A DNA stretch of 64,000 nt from Pseudomonas sp. MM213 (GCF_020423045.1 NZ_CP081943.1:2108001-2172000); one strand, 5' to 3'. Shown: positions 8,673-18,189, counted from the first letter of the stretch. Numbers and translations: made by a program. Notes: generated from the letters alone by a model not told the origin.

Positions 8673-9671
8673 TCAAGGATCAACCTGAGCCATGAGTTCA
8701 GGGATGGTTTCCTTGCGATTGGCATAGCGCTGCGCCAACACGGCGCAGACCATCAGTTGAATCTGGTGGAACAGCATCAACGGCAGGATCAACACCCCCA
8801 TGGTGCTGCCGGCGAACAGGACCTGGGCCATCGGCACGCCGGTGGCCAGGCTCTTCTTCGAACCACAGAACAGGATGGTGATGCGGTCTTCCTGATTGAA
8901 GCCGAACGCCTTGCCCAGCACGGTGGACGCCAGCAAGACCAACGCCAGCAAAATGCAGCAAGCGACCACCAGTCCGGCCAGTTCCCAGAGTGGTATCTGA
9001 TGCCAGATCCCTTCGATCACCGCCTCGCTGAACGCGCCGTAAACCACCAACAGGATCGAGCCCTGGTCGACGAATTTCAGCCAGCTCTTGTTGCGCGCAA
9101 CCCAGGCGCCGATCCAGCGTCGGGCGATCTGTCCGGCAATGAACGGCAGCAGCAGTTGCACGCTGATCTTCAGAATTGCATCGAGCGTCGAGCCGCCTTC
9201 GCCGTGCACATTCAGCAGTAAAGTCACCAGCAACGGCGTGAGGAAAATCCCGAACAGGCTGGAGGCCGCCGCACTGCAAATCGCCGCAGGAATATTCCCG
9301 CGCGCCAGGGACGTGAACGCAATCGCTGACTGCACCGTAGCGGGCAGCGCGCAGAGGTAAAGCATGCCCATGTACAGGTCGGCGCCGATCATCGGCGACA
9401 GCAAGGGTTTGAGTGCCAGCCCAAGCAAGGGGAACAGGACAAACGTCAGGCTGAACACCAGCAAATGCAGGCGCCAGTGACCGGCCCCGGCGATGATCGA
9501 TTCACGCGACAGTTTGGCGCCATGCAGGAAAAACAGCAGGGCAATGGCGATGTTGGTCAGCCAGCCAAAACCGACCGCGACCTGACCACTGGCGGGCAGC
9601 AGGCTGGCGAGAATCACCACGCCGATCAGGGTCAGGGTGAAGTTGTCGGGTAAAAAACGGGGGCGGGTCAT
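8673..9671 (-). CDS. bile acid:sodium symporter family protein (YfeH-like)
   Basis: A 332-residue integral membrane protein with about ten hydrophobic helices, matching the SBF-like family (formerly DUF4137). Recognisable stretches are LTNIAIALLFFLHGAKLSRE near residues 38-57, LCALPATVQSAIAFTSLARG near 106-125, and FCGSKKSLATGVPMA near 267-281. Members of this family are Na+-linked organic anion transporters by homology, with no firm substrate for this subgroup. It is convergent with the aldehyde dehydrogenase, with 19 bases between stops, and stands alone. Confidence 0.85.
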   Translation of the reverse strand: MTRPRFLPDNFTLTLIGVVILASLLPASGQVAVGFGWLTNIAIALLFFLHGAKLSRESIIAGAGHWRLHLLVFSLTFVLFPLLGLALKPLLSPMIGADLYMGMLYLCALPATVQSAIAFTSLARGNIPAAICSAAASSLFGIFLTPLLVTLLLNVHGEGGSTLDAILKISVQLLLPFIAGQIARRWIGAWVARNKSWLKFVDQGSILLVVYGAFSEAVIEGIWHQIPLWELAGLVVACCILLALVLLASTVLGKAFGFNQEDRITILFCGSKKSLATGVPMAQVLFAGSTMGVLILPLMLFHQIQLMVCAVLAQRYANRKETIPELMAQVDP

Positions 9672-9860
9672 CGGTATTATCCGGTGGTGGCGAGGGGCGT
9701 GGGTCGACTCTAACGCGCCTGCCGATTACCGACTAACGCTAACAAGCCAGTAGATATCGCCTAACGGACATAACGTTGATGCGAATGTATTCATCAGCAA
9801 AAACAACGGGGGGGCGGCAACTTCATGCGGACGCGGTACTCGACCATGACACAAATCAAC

Positions 9861-9964
9861 TGTAGGAGCCGGCTTGCTGGCGAAGGCGTCCGTCCAGTCA
9901 ATAAATAGTTGACTGACCCACCGCCATCGTCGGAACGCCGCCCGCAGCAAGCCGGCTCCTACAG
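9861..9964. repeat. REP inverted pair (REPIN)
   Basis: A REP unit beginning TGTAGGAGCCGGCTTGCTGG faces an inverted unit ending CAAGCCGGCTCCTACAG, with about 60 bases between. It lies in the gap between the symporter gene and tctA, downstream of tctA. Confidence 0.85.
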
Positions 9965-10007
9965 GGGAACGAGTACACCCGCAGAATCAGGTCGCCACCG
10001 CACACGC

Positions 10008-11516
10008 TCAATCATCCTCATGCAACTTGATGCCCCTGGCATGCAGCAGATGCGGCACCACCAGCACCAGCAACGTCAACGCCAGAAACGCAGCTGAGAT
10101 TGGCTGTGTCAGAAACACCGTCCAGTCGCCCTCGCTGATCGACAACGCGTTACGCAGCTGTTTCTCCGCCATCGGTCCCAGCAGCATGCCCACGATCACC
10201 GGCGCGACGGGGAAGTCGAACCGCCGCATCAACACCCCGCCCCACCCGATCGCCAGCATCAGCAACAGGTCGAAAGATGAGTGACGCATGCCATACACGC
10301 CGATGGTGGCGAACACCAGGATCCCGGCATTCAGATAGGGCCGGGGGATTTGCAGCAGTTTGACCCAGAGCCCCACCAACGGCAGGTTCAGCACCAGCAG
10401 GATGACGTTGCCGATGTACAGCGAGGCCACCAGGGTCCAGACCAGTGCACCCGAGGTTTCAAACAGCAGCGGCCCCGGTTGCAGGTTGTAGTTCTGGAAC
10501 GCCGCCAACAGGATGGCTGCCGTGGCGGAAGTCGGGATACCAAGCGTCAGCAACGGCACCAACGAACCGGTGGCGCTTGCGTTGTTCGCCGCTTCAGGGC
10601 CGGCGACGCCCTCGATGGCGCCCTCGCCTTTGTTGGCGGCAAATTCTTTCGGATACTTGCTGAGTTTGCGCTCGGTCGAATAGGACAGGAACGTCGGGAT
10701 CTCCGCACCACCGGCCGGAATCGAACCGAAGGGAAAACCGATCAGCGTCCCTCGCAGCCAGGCGGGAACCGAGCGTTTCCAGTCGGCGCGCGTCATCCAC
10801 AACGAGGACATGCGGTGTCGACCGGAGGCCTCTTCTTTCTGATACAGCAGGCTGTACAACGCCTCGCCCACCGCAAACAGCCCGACCGCCACCAGCACGA
10901 CTTCGATGCCATCGACCAGTTCCGGTACGCCCAAGGTGTAACGAGCGATACCCGAGGTCGAGTCCAGCCCGATCAAACCGATGGTCAAGCCAATCCCCAG
11001 GGATGCAAAGCCGCGCAACATTGACGCCCCGAGCACCGCAGACACCGTCGTGAACGACAGCACCAGAATCGCGAAATACTCCGCAGGCCCGAACTTCAGT
11101 GCCAGTTTCGCCACAATGGGCGCGAACAAGGTCAGCAGAACCGTGGCGATAGTGCCCGCCACAAAGGACCCGATGGCCGCCGTGGCCAAGGCCGGCCCCG
11201 CCCGGCCATTGCGGGCCATGAGGTTGCCTTCCAGGGCCGTGACCATGGAAGACGATTCCCCTGGGGTATTGAGCAAAATGGAGGTCGTGGAGCCGCCGAA
11301 CTGAGCGCCGTAGTAGATGCCGGCGAACATGATCAGCGCGCCGGTGGGATCGACCTTCGCGGTAATGGGCAGCAACAGCGCCACGGTCAGCGCCGGCCCG
11401 ATGCCCGGCAAGACGCCGATGGCGGTGCCGAGCAGACAACCAATGAACCCCCACATCAGATTGATCGGCGTCAGGGCCGAGGAAAACCCCATTGCCAGGC
11501 TTGCGAGAATATCCAC
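10008..11516 (-). CDS. tctA: tripartite tricarboxylate transporter, large membrane subunit
   Basis: A 502-residue inner-membrane protein with roughly twelve hydrophobic segments, the DUF112/TctA family. The N-terminal duplicated signature [15 protein letters not shown] and the segment [20 protein letters not shown] are diagnostic. The start is GTG 11516, with AGGAG upstream. It is the channel subunit of a secondary transporter that takes up citrate-like acids delivered by TctC. Gene order is tctC-tctB-tctA, with 24 bases between tctB and tctA. No TctD/TctE two-component genes lie next to it. Confidence 0.92.
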   Translation of the reverse strand: MDILASLAMGFSSALTPINLMWGFIGCLLGTAIGVLPGIGPALTVALLLPITAKVDPTGALIMFAGIYYGAQFGGSTTSILLNTPGESSSMVTALEGNLMARNGRAGPALATAAIGSFVAGTIATVLLTLFAPIVAKLALKFGPAEYFAILVLSFTTVSAVLGASMLRGFASLGIGLTIGLIGLDSTSGIARYTLGVPELVDGIEVVLVAVGLFAVGEALYSLLYQKEEASGRHRMSSLWMTRADWKRSVPAWLRGTLIGFPFGSIPAGGAEIPTFLSYSTERKLSKYPKEFAANKGEGAIEGVAGPEAANNASATGSLVPLLTLGIPTSATAAILLAAFQNYNLQPGPLLFETSGALVWTLVASLYIGNVILLVLNLPLVGLWVKLLQIPRPYLNAGILVFATIGVYGMRHSSFDLLLMLAIGWGGVLMRRFDFPVAPVIVGMLLGPMAEKQLRNALSISEGDWTVFLTQPISAAFLALTLLVLVVPHLLHARGIKLHEDD

Positions 11517-11540
11517 CCTGTTGATCTCCTGCGGCCTGAA

Positions 11541-12035
11541 TCAGATCCAGGCGTTGACAAGCGGCGGAAGGGAAACCCCCAGCCCTGCATTGAACAGCCA
11601 GTAAATCGGGAGCGTCAGGGCAATGCCGATGGCGAGATCGCGCAGCGGATGACGACTGCCGAAACCCCGCGCCGAACAGGCAAACAACAGCGCGGCCGAC
11701 AGGACAAAGCCAATGAGATTGATAAGCACGGCAACGCCTAGCAGCCCCCCCGTCACCCAGGCCACCCCCGCTTTGCCGCCGGGCACCACTTTGGCGGACT
11801 CGTCATCGTGATCGGCCAGTTCGCGAAAACCGCCGGTGACGGCTTGAAAGCACAGAACCACCCCCACGCCCGCGAGGAATACCGCCACGGCGTAGGGATA
11901 GACGTACGCGCCCAGGATGACGAACCCCATCTCCTCGGGAAACAGGAAGGCGCCGTAGCCCAGCATGGCGCTAATGGCGAGCACACCGACGCCAATCGCC
12001 AGTTGCACCGGCACGATTGCACGCGATTGACTCAT
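11541..12035 (-). CDS. tctB: tripartite tricarboxylate transporter, small membrane subunit
   Basis: A 164-residue protein with four predicted membrane helices (AIGVGVLAISAMLGYGAFLF, YPYAVAVFLAGVGVVL, then two further on), typical of TctB. A polar linker (ELADHDDESAKVVPGGKAG) lies between helices two and three. Its start overlaps the stop of tctC by 4 bases (ATGA), so translation of the two is coupled. It forms the membrane complex with TctA. Confidence 0.88.
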   Translation of the reverse strand: MSQSRAIVPVQLAIGVGVLAISAMLGYGAFLFPEEMGFVILGAYVYPYAVAVFLAGVGVVLCFQAVTGGFRELADHDDESAKVVPGGKAGVAWVTGGLLGVAVLINLIGFVLSAALLFACSARGFGSRHPLRDLAIGIALTLPIYWLFNAGLGVSLPPLVNAWI

Positions 12036-13003
12036 GGCTTGACCAGCCCCACTTCCACCAGCATTGCCCGCAGCCGCACGTGCTCCGCATCGACGAATTT
12101 GCCGAACTCGTCACCGGTGAGGATGTTGGGCGACCATTTGTTGGTTTCGATGTTGTCTTTCCAGACTTTGCTGTTGGCGGCCGCCACCACGGCGTCGGTG
12201 ACTTCCTTGCGCTGCTCGGGCGTGAGGCCCGCGGCACCGTAAACACCACGCCAGTTGCCGATGATCACGTCATACCCGCTTTCTTTAAGCGTCGGGGCGT
12301 CGATGCCTGCAACGCGCTCCGGTGCGCCGATGGCGAGTACACGGAACTGATCGCTCCTGATGTATTGGCCAAGTTCGGCATAACCGCCGGTGATGACTTT
12401 GATCTGCCCGCCCAACGCCTGGGCAACCACTTCCCCCCCGCCGGCGAAGGCAACGTAATTGACCTTGTTGACCGGGACGCCCATTTTCGCGGCCAGTTCA
12501 GCAATACCGATGTGATCGATCGAGCCCTTGGAGCCCCCGCCCCAGGCAATGCTGGTCGGTTTTTCCTTGAAGGCTTTCAGCAAGTCGTCCAGGGTTTTGA
12601 ATTCGGATTCCTTGCGCACCGCAATCACGTTGTATTCGGTAAACAGCCGGGCAATCGGCGTCACATCCTTCAAGGTAATCTGCGGGTTGTTCTGCTCAAT
12701 GCCAGCAACCATGATCGCGCCCATCACAAGCAGCGCATCCGGATCGCCCTTGGTGCTGTTGGCAAACTGCGCTAGCCCCAGCGTGCCCCCCGCGCCGCCC
12801 TTGTTTTCGAAGGTGACGGATTTGGCCACATTGGCTTCAACCAAGGCTTTGCCCAGCACGCGTGCGGTCTGGTCATAACCGCCACCCACCGAACCTGGGG
12901 CCATGAACTTGACGGTTTCCAGCGCAAAGGCAGGCGTTGTGAGCACAGCGGCAGTGACGACAACCGCGAGGCAAAGGGTGGATCGACGTAACGATGCGAA
13001 CAT
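12032..13003 (-). CDS. tctC: tripartite tricarboxylate transporter substrate-binding protein
   Basis: A 323-residue periplasmic binding protein of the Bug/TctC family. The signal peptide spans about the first 27 residues (LCLAVVVTAAVLTTPAFA). The mature protein begins VKFMAPGSVGGGYDQTARVL, the classical substrate-site loop, and has ENKGGAGGTLGLAQF and GGGSKGSIDHIGIAEL further on. It binds a carboxylate in the periplasm and hands it to TctAB. It is the first gene of the tct operon; the promoter must lie in the 315-bp gap upstream. Confidence 0.92.
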   Translation of the reverse strand: MFASLRRSTLCLAVVVTAAVLTTPAFALETVKFMAPGSVGGGYDQTARVLGKALVEANVAKSVTFENKGGAGGTLGLAQFANSTKGDPDALLVMGAIMVAGIEQNNPQITLKDVTPIARLFTEYNVIAVRKESEFKTLDDLLKAFKEKPTSIAWGGGSKGSIDHIGIAELAAKMGVPVNKVNYVAFAGGGEVVAQALGGQIKVITGGYAELGQYIRSDQFRVLAIGAPERVAGIDAPTLKESGYDVIIGNWRGVYGAAGLTPEQRKEVTDAVVAAANSKVWKDNIETNKWSPNILTGDEFGKFVDAEHVRLRAMLVEVGLVKP

Positions 13004-13318
13004 GCGTTTTCTCCCGGGACTTTTGTTTTTATGGGGCGCCGGCTGAACGTCGGTCCGGACATAAATCCGGATCGTTGAACAGCCATCTCGGGATAAGCGT
13101 AGGCCATGGTTGGAATGGCGGCATACAACAGTGAATCAGTTCATTTCAGGAAGACGCCTGCATGGATGCGCGGCGCGTTGCACGGACTCAAAATGGTGGC
13201 CGTCGCGGTGGGAGCAGTTGCAGGATTGCTGGATGACTTTTGAGCGCCATTGACCGGGATTGACCCGCTGATACCGCCCCTTCCCTGACTCGCACAGTCA
13301 AGGAAGGGGCAATCAACC
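13004..13318. other. intergenic region, tct promoter and downstream of potF-like gene
   Basis: A 315-bp stretch with no supported gene. It holds the upstream region of tctC and, at its right end, a 9-bp GC-rich hairpin at 13276-13310 just past the stop of the potF-like gene. Confidence 0.6.
13276..13310 (-). terminator. hairpin after the PotF-like gene
   Basis: GCCCCTTCC and GGAAGGGGC form the outer stem, and TGACT/AGTCA extends it inward. There is no T run on either side, so it may act as a transcript-end stabiliser rather than a full intrinsic terminator. Confidence 0.5.
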
Positions 13319-14407
13319 TCAGGTATTGGTTTTCAACTTGGTCCACAGACGCGTGCTCAGCCGCGCAATCGCCGCCGGCAGTTCCTCGACGGTAAACAGC
13401 TTGTCCAGCACGCTCTTCGGCGGGTAGATCGCCAGGTCCTGCTTCACGGCCGGGGTCACATACTGATCCGCAGTGAGGTTGGGGTTGGCGTAGTGGATGC
13501 TGTTGCTGATGTTGGCAATGACTTGCGGTGTCAGCAGATAGTTCATGTAGGCGTAGCCGTTTTTCTCGTGCGGCGCGCTTTTGGGCATGACCACCATGTC
13601 GAACCACAGGGTCGAGCCTTCATCAGGAATCGAGTAAGCGATGTCGATGCCGTTGTTCGCTTCCTTGGCGCTGGCGGCAGCTTGAACGATGTCGCCGTTG
13701 AAGCCGATCACCGCGCAGACATTGCCGTTCGCCAGGTCACTGATGTACTTGGACGCATGGAAGTACTGCACGTACGGCCTGATTTTCAGCAGCGCCTGCT
13801 CGGCTTTCTTGTAGTCCGCCGGTTCGTGGCTATGGGGCGGCAGGCCCAGGTAATTGAGGGTGATTGGCAGGATTTGCGTCGGGTTATCGATGATCGCCAC
13901 GCCGCACTGGCTGAGTTTCTTGATGTTTTCTTCTTCAAAAAACAGCTTCCAGGAATGGGTGACATCGGTGTTGCCGAAGATCGCCTTGATCTTCTCGACG
14001 TTGTAACCGATCCCCGCCGTGCCCCACATGTACGGATAGCCGTACTGGTTGCCCGGGTCATTGACCTCGAGTTTTTTCATCAACGCCGGGTCAAGGTTTT
14101 TCCAGTTCGGCAGCTGGCTCCGGTCGAGTTTCTGAATGGCCCCGGCCTTGATCAGGCGCGACAGGAAATGGTTCGAAGGGCTGACCACGTCGTAGCCGGT
14201 GTTGCCGGTCATCAGCTTCGATTCCAGCACTTCGTTGCTGTCGTGGATATCGTAAGTCGCCTTGATCCCGGTTGCCTGGGTGAAGCTGGTCAGGGTGTCG
14301 TCGGCGATGTAGCCGTTCCAGTTGGAAATATTGACGACTTCGTCGGCGTACGTGGCGGCCGACAACGTGGTCAGTACAACCATCAGGGGAATTGTGTTCG
14401 CGCGCAT
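13319..14407 (-). CDS. polyamine-type ABC transporter substrate-binding protein (PotF/SpuD-like)
   Basis: A 362-residue periplasmic protein. ATG 14407 lies 7 bases after AAGGTG; the TTG two codons upstream is too close to that site. The signal peptide is about 20 residues (IPLMVVLTTLSAATYA). The mature start VVNISNWNGYIADDTL and the segment YDIHDSNEVLESKLMTGNTG are hallmarks of the PotF family, and the later VCAVIGFNGDIVQA also fits. No permease or ATPase genes accompany it, so it may share a polyamine transporter encoded elsewhere. It lies 51 bases after a PuuB-like oxidase gene, which points to putrescine or a related amine. Confidence 0.85.
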   Translation of the reverse strand: MRANTIPLMVVLTTLSAATYADEVVNISNWNGYIADDTLTSFTQATGIKATYDIHDSNEVLESKLMTGNTGYDVVSPSNHFLSRLIKAGAIQKLDRSQLPNWKNLDPALMKKLEVNDPGNQYGYPYMWGTAGIGYNVEKIKAIFGNTDVTHSWKLFFEEENIKKLSQCGVAIIDNPTQILPITLNYLGLPPHSHEPADYKKAEQALLKIRPYVQYFHASKYISDLANGNVCAVIGFNGDIVQAAASAKEANNGIDIAYSIPDEGSTLWFDMVVMPKSAPHEKNGYAYMNYLLTPQVIANISNSIHYANPNLTADQYVTPAVKQDLAIYPPKSVLDKLFTVEELPAAIARLSTRLWTKLKTNT

Positions 14408-14458
14408 GTTCAATCACCTTATTGATGAGCTTTTGTTGTTTTTTGATCGCCGGGGTTT

Positions 14459-15760
14459 CTAGATTTCTGTTCTGGCCCTGATCGCCTCCACGCGCATGCG
14501 AAGCATGGCACCGATATCGAGCAAGGGCTTTGGTGGCAGCCAGCCCGGTTGCGCCCTGCGCATGACCGATTCGAGGATCGGCGAGCAGGTGCCCGAGGCC
14601 ATTTCGGCGAGCAATCGCCCCCACAGCGTGCCGCGCGCAACGCCCGAACCATTGCAGCCAGCCACCGCATACACGCCCTCTTCGACCTTGCAGAAAAAGG
14701 GTTGCCCGGTGCGCGAGGCGCTCAAATGTCCGGTCCAGGTGTACTGGATGTCTTGCTCGCCCAAAAACGGAAAGCGCCGTTGCAAGCCGAGCACATGGTG
14801 TTTGCGCCGATGCAGCAGTTCACTGTCGGTCAGGTCACGAGAGCGGTACTCCGCAGTGTTGCGGATCATCACGCGACGGTCCGGGGTCAGGCGCACCGTG
14901 GCGCCGAGCGGCCGGGTGGAGAGCACGCCCCACGGTTCGACGGCGCCGATGGACTGGAACTCTTCATCGCTGAGCGGCCGGGTAAGGCTGGCGCTGAGTT
15001 CCATCGGGAAGGTTCCGCTGTCCTCTATGCCCGACCGGGGAATGAACGCGTTCAGGCACACCAGGACTTGCGGCGCCTCGATACTGCCAGCGATGCCATT
15101 GGCGCGAATTCGCCCTTTGCCCAGACGCTCCAGGCCGGTGATGTCGGTGTTCTCGAACACGGTCACGTTGTCCGGCAGTGCATCCAGCAAGCCCTTCACG
15201 TATTTCGCCGGTTGCAGCAGCGCGTTGCCCTGACCGCACCAGATCGCGGCCTGGTAGTGCCGGGTGCCGAGTTTTTCGCTCAGTTGCTCACCTTGCAGAA
15301 ACTCAGCAGAAGCGCCGACGGCGCGTAGCGTCGCCAGTTTGCCTTCGACATCGGTCAACTTGCCTGGGTCGCTGACCGCGAAGAAGTAACCGCAATCCCT
15401 GAAGTCGCATTCGATACCGTGACGGGCGATGCGTTGGCGCACTTCGTCGCTGGCAGCCCGTGAAATCGCGGTGTCCACTTCATAACCGGCGAACCCGTGG
15501 TTGCCGATCAACTCGTCCCTGGTCGGGTGTTCGTGACCTACGACGAAGCCTGAGTTGCGCGCCGAAGCGCCCTGCGCCGCGCGTTGCCGATCGACGATCA
15601 CGATCCGCGCCTGAGGGTGCAATTGCGCGAGCGAGTGCGCGGCACTCAGCCCGGTGATACCGGCACCGATAATCAGCCAGTCGGCTTTTACCGTGCCTTT
15701 GAGAGGACCGCGAGCGGCTGAACTTCCCGCCTGCGCAATCCAGCCACATTCATTGGTCAT
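14459..15760 (-). CDS. FAD-dependent amine oxidoreductase (gamma-glutamylputrescine oxidase-like)
   Basis: A 433-residue DAO-family flavoprotein. The N-terminal FAD-binding fingerprint is DWLIIGAGITGLSAAHSLA (near residue 28), followed by QGASARNSGFVVGH, which is typical of PuuB-like enzymes, and the C-terminal YAVAGCNGSGVARGTLWG loop. PuuB-type enzymes oxidise gamma-glutamylated amines in the cytoplasm, giving an aldehyde, ammonia and hydrogen peroxide. It is co-oriented with the PotF-like gene and divergent from a LysR regulator at 15904. No glutamylputrescine synthetase lies nearby, so the substrate is open. Confidence 0.8.
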   Translation of the reverse strand: MTNECGWIAQAGSSAARGPLKGTVKADWLIIGAGITGLSAAHSLAQLHPQARIVIVDRQRAAQGASARNSGFVVGHEHPTRDELIGNHGFAGYEVDTAISRAASDEVRQRIARHGIECDFRDCGYFFAVSDPGKLTDVEGKLATLRAVGASAEFLQGEQLSEKLGTRHYQAAIWCGQGNALLQPAKYVKGLLDALPDNVTVFENTDITGLERLGKGRIRANGIAGSIEAPQVLVCLNAFIPRSGIEDSGTFPMELSASLTRPLSDEEFQSIGAVEPWGVLSTRPLGATVRLTPDRRVMIRNTAEYRSRDLTDSELLHRRKHHVLGLQRRFPFLGEQDIQYTWTGHLSASRTGQPFFCKVEEGVYAVAGCNGSGVARGTLWGRLLAEMASGTCSPILESVMRRAQPGWLPPKPLLDIGAMLRMRVEAIRARTEI

Positions 15761-15903
15761 GCCTCACCTCATTGACTGTCATTCTGCGAGCGCATGCTGT
15801 AATCGCATGGACGTTTCCGGAAAACGCTCGCCAGAGCTAGAATCTATAAGGCCTGTAGTGATACAACCAACGTTATAAAATCATCGAGCCATTCAGAAAA
15901 CGC

Positions 15904-16806
15904 ATGGATAAAATTCGCCACATTCCTTCGCTCCAGGCCTTGCAGGCGCTGGTGGAAGTCTCCGACTCGGGCAGCTTCACCCAAGCGGCCGCCAGGCTGT
16001 GCCTGACCCAAAGTGCGGTGAGCCGAAAGATTCAGCTATTGGAAAGCCACTTCGGCGTGCCGATGTTTGCGCGGAACAGCCGCCATGTGCGACTGACGCC
16101 GGAAGGCGAACAGGTGTTGGGCACCGCACGAAATATCCTGGCGCAACTGAAAACCCTGGAGGACCGCCTCTCGCCACAGGAACGGCCCTTCCGCATCCGC
16201 ATGCATGTGTCGCTGGCGGTTCGTTGGTTGCTGCCGAAGTTGAGCGAGTTTTATCGAAGTCATCCGCAGGTTTCGCTGTCGATCGAGACCGTGGCGACAG
16301 AAGTGGTGGAGCCGGCCATCGACAGTGATGCGTACATTCTCTATCTGCCCGAGCCGTCCGCTGACCCGGATAGCCTGACCCTGTTCAAGGAAGCGTTGGT
16401 GCCGGTGTGCGCGCCCGGACTGGGCACCTCGACGCGACCACTGGCAGCGGTGGAAGATCTGGTGAGTTTCCCGCTGTTGCATCGCTCGGCGGACCGCAAT
16501 GATTGGGCTCAGTGGTTGTCGGCCAATGGCGGTAAATCGCTGGATGATTACCGGCACATCCCCTTCAACCTCGATGAACTGGCGCTGGACGCGGCGGCGA
16601 GAGGATTGGGTGTGGCGATGACGGATATGACGCTGGCAGGAGAGTCGATAGAACGGGGGGTGCTGGTTATCCCGTTTGGCCGGCCGTTGGCAACACGCGG
16701 TATTTACGCGTTGAATCTGCAACCTTCAGCCGTTGCTCATCCGGCTTGCGCGATGGTTCTGCAATGGTTTGCGCAGCAGGCCGAAAGGCAAGACCTTCAG
16801 CGTTAG
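15904..16806 (+). CDS. LysR-family transcriptional regulator
   Basis: A 300-residue regulator of the GcvA-like subgroup. The N-terminal helix-turn-helix is FTQAAARLCLTQSAVSRKIQ (residues about 26-45), followed by the typical LRLTPEGEQ-like wing and an effector-binding domain (FRIRMHVSLAVRWLLPKL onward). It is divergent from the PuuB-like oxidase with 143 bases between starts, which suggests that it regulates that oxidase and the PotF-like gene. The coinducer is unknown. Confidence 0.88.
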   Translation: MDKIRHIPSLQALQALVEVSDSGSFTQAAARLCLTQSAVSRKIQLLESHFGVPMFARNSRHVRLTPEGEQVLGTARNILAQLKTLEDRLSPQERPFRIRMHVSLAVRWLLPKLSEFYRSHPQVSLSIETVATEVVEPAIDSDAYILYLPEPSADPDSLTLFKEALVPVCAPGLGTSTRPLAAVEDLVSFPLLHRSADRNDWAQWLSANGGKSLDDYRHIPFNLDELALDAAARGLGVAMTDMTLAGESIERGVLVIPFGRPLATRGIYALNLQPSAVAHPACAMVLQWFAQQAERQDLQR

Positions 16807-16821
16807 GTGCTCCCACCGGCC

Positions 16822-16849
16822 CCATCGCCAGCAAGCCGGCTCCTACAGG
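16822..16849. repeat. single REP unit
   Basis: CCATCGCCAGCAAGCCGGCT followed by CCTACAGG is one inverted copy of the Pseudomonas REP consensus. It lies 15 bases past the LysR stop. No clear partner unit is visible close by. Confidence 0.75.
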
Positions 16850-16920
16850 TTCGCGGCGTTTGTACCGAATCCTTGCCGGCGATGGCGGTCGCAAGATCAC
16901 CGCAAAACCCAATGGCCGTG

Positions 16921-16946
16921 CATTACAAACTTGTCATCGAGTTGTC
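16921..16946 (+). promoter_or_regulatory. conserved upstream motif, copy 1
   Basis: CATTACAAACTTGTCATCGA and the following 6 bases match a second copy at 17824 in 20 of 26 positions. It lies 117 bases before the alpha/beta hydrolase start and contains a TTGTCA half repeated about 11 bases apart. The neighbouring OmpR-class response regulator is the likely binder, by inference. Confidence 0.5.
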
Positions 16947-17037
16947 AGCGTAGCCAGCACCCTCGCTTCCTAAAGTGGCGTCGTCAGTCACCCACACCGG
17001 GTGACGCCTCCCACTGATGATGACAAGGGTCGATACC

Positions 17038-17808
17038 ATGAAACCATTGAACAAACTCTGCCTGATCGCCGCCAGCCTGCTGATGCTCGGCACCGGCTCC
17101 GCCATGGCCGGCGACATCGCGCCGGTCAAGGCCGACAACGTCGTGCTGGTACACGGCTCCTGGGCTGATGGCTCAAGTTGGGCGGACGTGATTTCGCGGT
17201 TGCAGGCCGCCGGATTGCACGTCACCGCCGTTCAAAACCCGTTGACCTCGGTCGCCGATGACGTCGCCGCCACCCAGCGTGTACTCAACCAACAGGACGG
17301 CCCGACGGTGTTGGTCGGCCACTCCTACGCCGGCACCGTGGTCAGTGAAGCCGGGGTCAATCCAAAGGTCAGCTCGCTGGTCTACGTCGCGGCCCGCGCC
17401 CCGGACGCCGGGGAAGATTTCGTCGCCCTGTCAGCCAAATACCCGACCATGCCCGTGCGTGCCGGCACCGAAGAACACGACGGTTTCGTCAGCCTGAAAC
17501 AGGATGCCTTCCTCAAATATTTCGCCAGCGACGTGCCCCACGACAAGGCGATGCAACTGTTCGCCGTGCAGCAACCGATTGCCAAAACCCTGTTCACTGA
17601 TCGCACCACCGCAGCCGCCTGGCACAGCAAACCGTCGTGGTACGCGGTCTCCAGCCTCGACCAGACCATCAACCCGGACCTCGAACGCTTCCTCGCCAAA
17701 CGCATGGGCGCGACCACCATCGAGCTGCCGTCGAGCCATTTGTCGCTGGTTTCCCATTCCAAAGAAATCGCCGACCTGATCCTCGAAGCCTCCGGCCGCC
17801 AGCCATAA
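17038..17808 (+). CDS. secreted alpha/beta hydrolase
   Basis: A 256-residue serine hydrolase of the EstA/RsbQ-like small esterase type. ATG 17038 follows AAGGG. A signal peptide (LCLIAASLLMLGTGSAMA) ends near residue 22. The oxyanion loop is VVLVHGSWADGSSWADV, the nucleophile elbow is GHSYAG, and an acid/histidine pair is likely near the C-terminus (SSHLSLVSHSKEI). Export to the periplasm is predicted. Its upstream region shares a 26-bp motif with the next gene, and a two-component system follows, so it may be part of that system's regulon. The substrate is not evident. Confidence 0.85.
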   Translation: MKPLNKLCLIAASLLMLGTGSAMAGDIAPVKADNVVLVHGSWADGSSWADVISRLQAAGLHVTAVQNPLTSVADDVAATQRVLNQQDGPTVLVGHSYAGTVVSEAGVNPKVSSLVYVAARAPDAGEDFVALSAKYPTMPVRAGTEEHDGFVSLKQDAFLKYFASDVPHDKAMQLFAVQQPIAKTLFTDRTTAAAWHSKPSWYAVSSLDQTINPDLERFLAKRMGATTIELPSSHLSLVSHSKEIADLILEASGRQP

Positions 17809-17823
17809 CGCCAGGCCCGGTTT

Positions 17824-17849
17824 CATTACAACTTTGTCATTGAACTGTT
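17824..17849 (+). promoter_or_regulatory. conserved upstream motif, copy 2
   Basis: CATTACAACTTTGTCATTGA and the next 6 bases repeat the motif at 16921, at almost the same distance (108 bases) from the start of the DUF2790 gene. Identical placement ahead of two neighbouring genes argues for a shared regulator. Confidence 0.5.
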
Positions 17850-17931
17850 GGTCGGCTGTCCGGATCGCCTGGTTAACCTGAACTCACTGTCAGGCCATTC
17901 CCGGCAGCCAACCTGAATAGAGAGACACCTC

Positions 17932-18189
17932 ATGAAAATGTTAATCCTCGGTTTCGCCGCCCTCCTCGCCACCGGCTCGGCGTTTGCCGATACGCAGACC
18001 ACTGCGCCGGTGATCCACGACAAGACCGGTTTCTTCGTGCACATGGACGTCGCCAAAGTCCTCGCCAGTACCGACATCTCGCAGCAATGCGGCGTGATCC
18101 CGGCGCGACTCGACTACCTCGACCACCAGGGTCGCGAGCACGTCCTCGATTACCAGGTCAACGGTACGGGCTGCACCAACGATCATTGA
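17932..18189 (+). CDS. DUF2790 periplasmic protein
   Basis: An 85-residue secreted protein: a signal peptide to about residue 19 (LILGFAALLATGSAFA), then a compact domain with DVAKVLASTDISQQCGVIPA and a C-terminal GTGCTN. These two cysteines could form a disulfide. DUF2790 proteins are small, widespread in Pseudomonas and often lie beside metal-responsive two-component genes; their function is not known. Here the gene is 40 bases upstream of such a pair. Confidence 0.85.
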   Translation: MKMLILGFAALLATGSAFADTQTTAPVIHDKTGFFVHMDVAKVLASTDISQQCGVIPARLDYLDHQGREHVLDYQVNGTGCTNDH

